This document shows positions 62,951-64,000 of a stretch of 64,000 bases of DNA, piece by piece. Origin of the DNA: Meloidogyne chitwoodi (taxonomy: Eukaryota; Nematoda; Chromadorea; Rhabditida; Meloidogynidae); NCBI GenBank assembly GCA_015183035.1, contig JACZZP010000015.1:1178001-1242000 (forward strand), written 5' to 3'. Positions within the stretch are counted from its first letter, which is position 1. Every line of letters starts with the position of its first letter. Both the position numbers and the translations under genes were made by a program. The notes under the pieces were generated by a model. The model saw only the letters and a list, made by a program, of their open reading frames with translations. It made no database searches and had not been told where the DNA came from.

Positions 62951-63813
62951 TTAACTATTTATCGGGTCTTCTTTTGACCAATTTGGGACTTTGCGTATTT
63001 TTTCTGAACTTGAAACCTAAAAAATATACATTATTAGAATTAATTTTTAAGAAAAATTATACCAAATGAGAAATGGGAGCACAGTTGTAGGCATTGCAAG
63101 AAGTAGAAAAATTATCCAAACACCAATCTTTGAGGAAAATCGCCTTTCGTAGTCCTTTAATCGATAAATATTACCTTAAAATTTAAATAAAAAAATTATC
63201 TAAGGTCATTTCAACCCTCTCCTGGAGCTGTTGAATAGCTAATGATAGCTTGTTTGGCATCTTTTGATGGGTAATAAGTAACCAGAGCTGAGGTATAATT
63301 AAAAATACCAAAAGTTCTCGGACGTACAATAACAGAATGAGTTACTAAATAAAAAAAATTAATTATTAAATATTCTATTAATAGACCATTTTCCCTTGGT
63401 GCAATCTGCTCCCAATGAACATGTAAAAAACCTTTAACAATTTCAAAGGATTGAGTTGGAAAAGAATTCCGATCATCCATTGTAACTTTTAAAGCAGTTG
63501 TATCACCCACATTGTAGAGCATATATTCAACTACATAATCCATACCTTCAACTGCATACTAAATTAAAAATAGTAAAATTAAAATGTAGAAAACACCTGA
63601 GAAAGCGTAAATTTGGATGTTAATATCCGAGCCGAATTTAACAGTTTCTTATCGACTGCCTTAAATTTAAAGTAAATTTTTAACTAATTAAATAATAAAA
63701 ACCTCAGAAAGTGTGTCAGTCTCCGCTTCATTTGCTGCATTAAAATGAACAGGAAAGAAAATAATTGAATATAAGCAAAGAAAAAAAGACGATATTATCT
63801 TCTTTTTTAACAT
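62951..63813 (-). CDS. trap-2: Translocon-associated protein subunit beta (TRAP-beta/SSR2)
   Basis: ER membrane glycoprotein that helps nascent chains through the Sec61 translocon. A signal peptide (MLKKKIISSFFLCLYSIIFF) precedes NEAETDTLSE, KLLNSARILTSKFTLSQ, YAVEGMDYVVEYMLYNVGDT, ALKVTMDDRNSFPTQSFEIV, HVHWEQIAPREN, THSVIVRPRTFGIFNYTSAL and YPSKDAKQAIISYSTAPGEG. A single C-terminal membrane segment (GVWIIFLLLAMPTTVLPFLI) and a short cytosolic tail KVPNWSKEDPINS. A possible N-glycosylation site is in FNYTSA. About 190 residues, the usual size. Convergent with NASP. Confidence 0.94.
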
Positions 63814-64000
63814 TTTTACTAAAATTTTTTAAAAATCTTTTTTTAACAAAATTAAAATAAAAGCAAAAATAAAATTGCTAAATTAAAATTAACAAAAAAA
63901 ATTAAAAATTTATTTCAGTAGATTATAAAAAATATTTTCCTTTTGAACGTGATTGATCGTTCTTCCTATTATATATTGTTTACACGATTATAATCAAAAA
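63814..64000. other. Upstream flank of TRAP-beta
   Basis: A+T-rich sequence to the window edge; no feature seen. Confidence 0.4.

Overview
The window is nuclear DNA of a nematode, most likely a tylenchid of the root-knot type. The base composition is strongly A+T rich and introns are mostly 35-80 nt with GT...AG ends and T-rich acceptors. The families present include a hedgehog-like Hint protein, a DEG/ENaC channel, a co-Smad, an NK-2 homeobox gene and a p38-pathway MAP2K. The genus is inferred; nothing in the window proves it. I find about 26 protein-coding genes on both strands. No RNA gene or CRISPR array was recognised by eye. Gene spans below run from start codon to stop codon and include introns.

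Layout. 1-8.4 kb: 5' part of a p38 MAP2K (-), CLPTM1 (+) and a long glutamine-rich nuclear protein (+). 8.7-24 kb: a still more A+T-rich block with a hedgehog-related Hint protein (-), a GNAT-like protein (-), a small hypothetical (-), a CNNM magnesium transporter (+) and a DEG/ENaC channel (+). 24-31.6 kb: NSF (-), WBP2 (+), SUMO E1 subunit UBA2 (-). 32-37 kb: co-Smad (+) followed closely by an LGN/AGS3-like TPR-GoLoco protein (+). 37.6-46 kb: a ZDHHC16-like palmitoyltransferase (-), SmD1 (+), a 59-residue membrane protein (+), a kelch protein (-), STARD7 (+) and a KCTD2/5/17-type BTB protein (+). 46.8-57.4 kb: a large AT-hook-like protein (-), a short syntaxin-6 SNARE (+), a phosphopantetheinyl transferase (-) and an NKX2-5-type homeobox gene (-). 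58-64 kb: mitochondrial ribosomal mL40 (-), AIMP2 (+), NASP (+) and TRAP-beta (-).

Most genes are single-copy housekeeping or signalling genes with no pathway-level clustering. Several pairs are divergent over 120-360 bp (kelch/STARD7, UBA2/co-Smad, mL40/AIMP2, ZDHHC16/SmD1) and may share promoters. Two close same-strand pairs (co-Smad/LGN-like, SmD1/59-residue protein) are spaced like nematode operons.

The most interesting local signals are an in-frame 33-nt duplication with two possible splice donors, followed by a 16-nt microexon, just before TM2 of the DEG/ENaC gene; a 610-bp foldback element with Tc1/mariner-like ends; several other inverted-repeat elements; a long hairpin in an LGN-like intron; and two orphan exon-like islands near 15.7-16 kb. 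I found no clearly new biological system.
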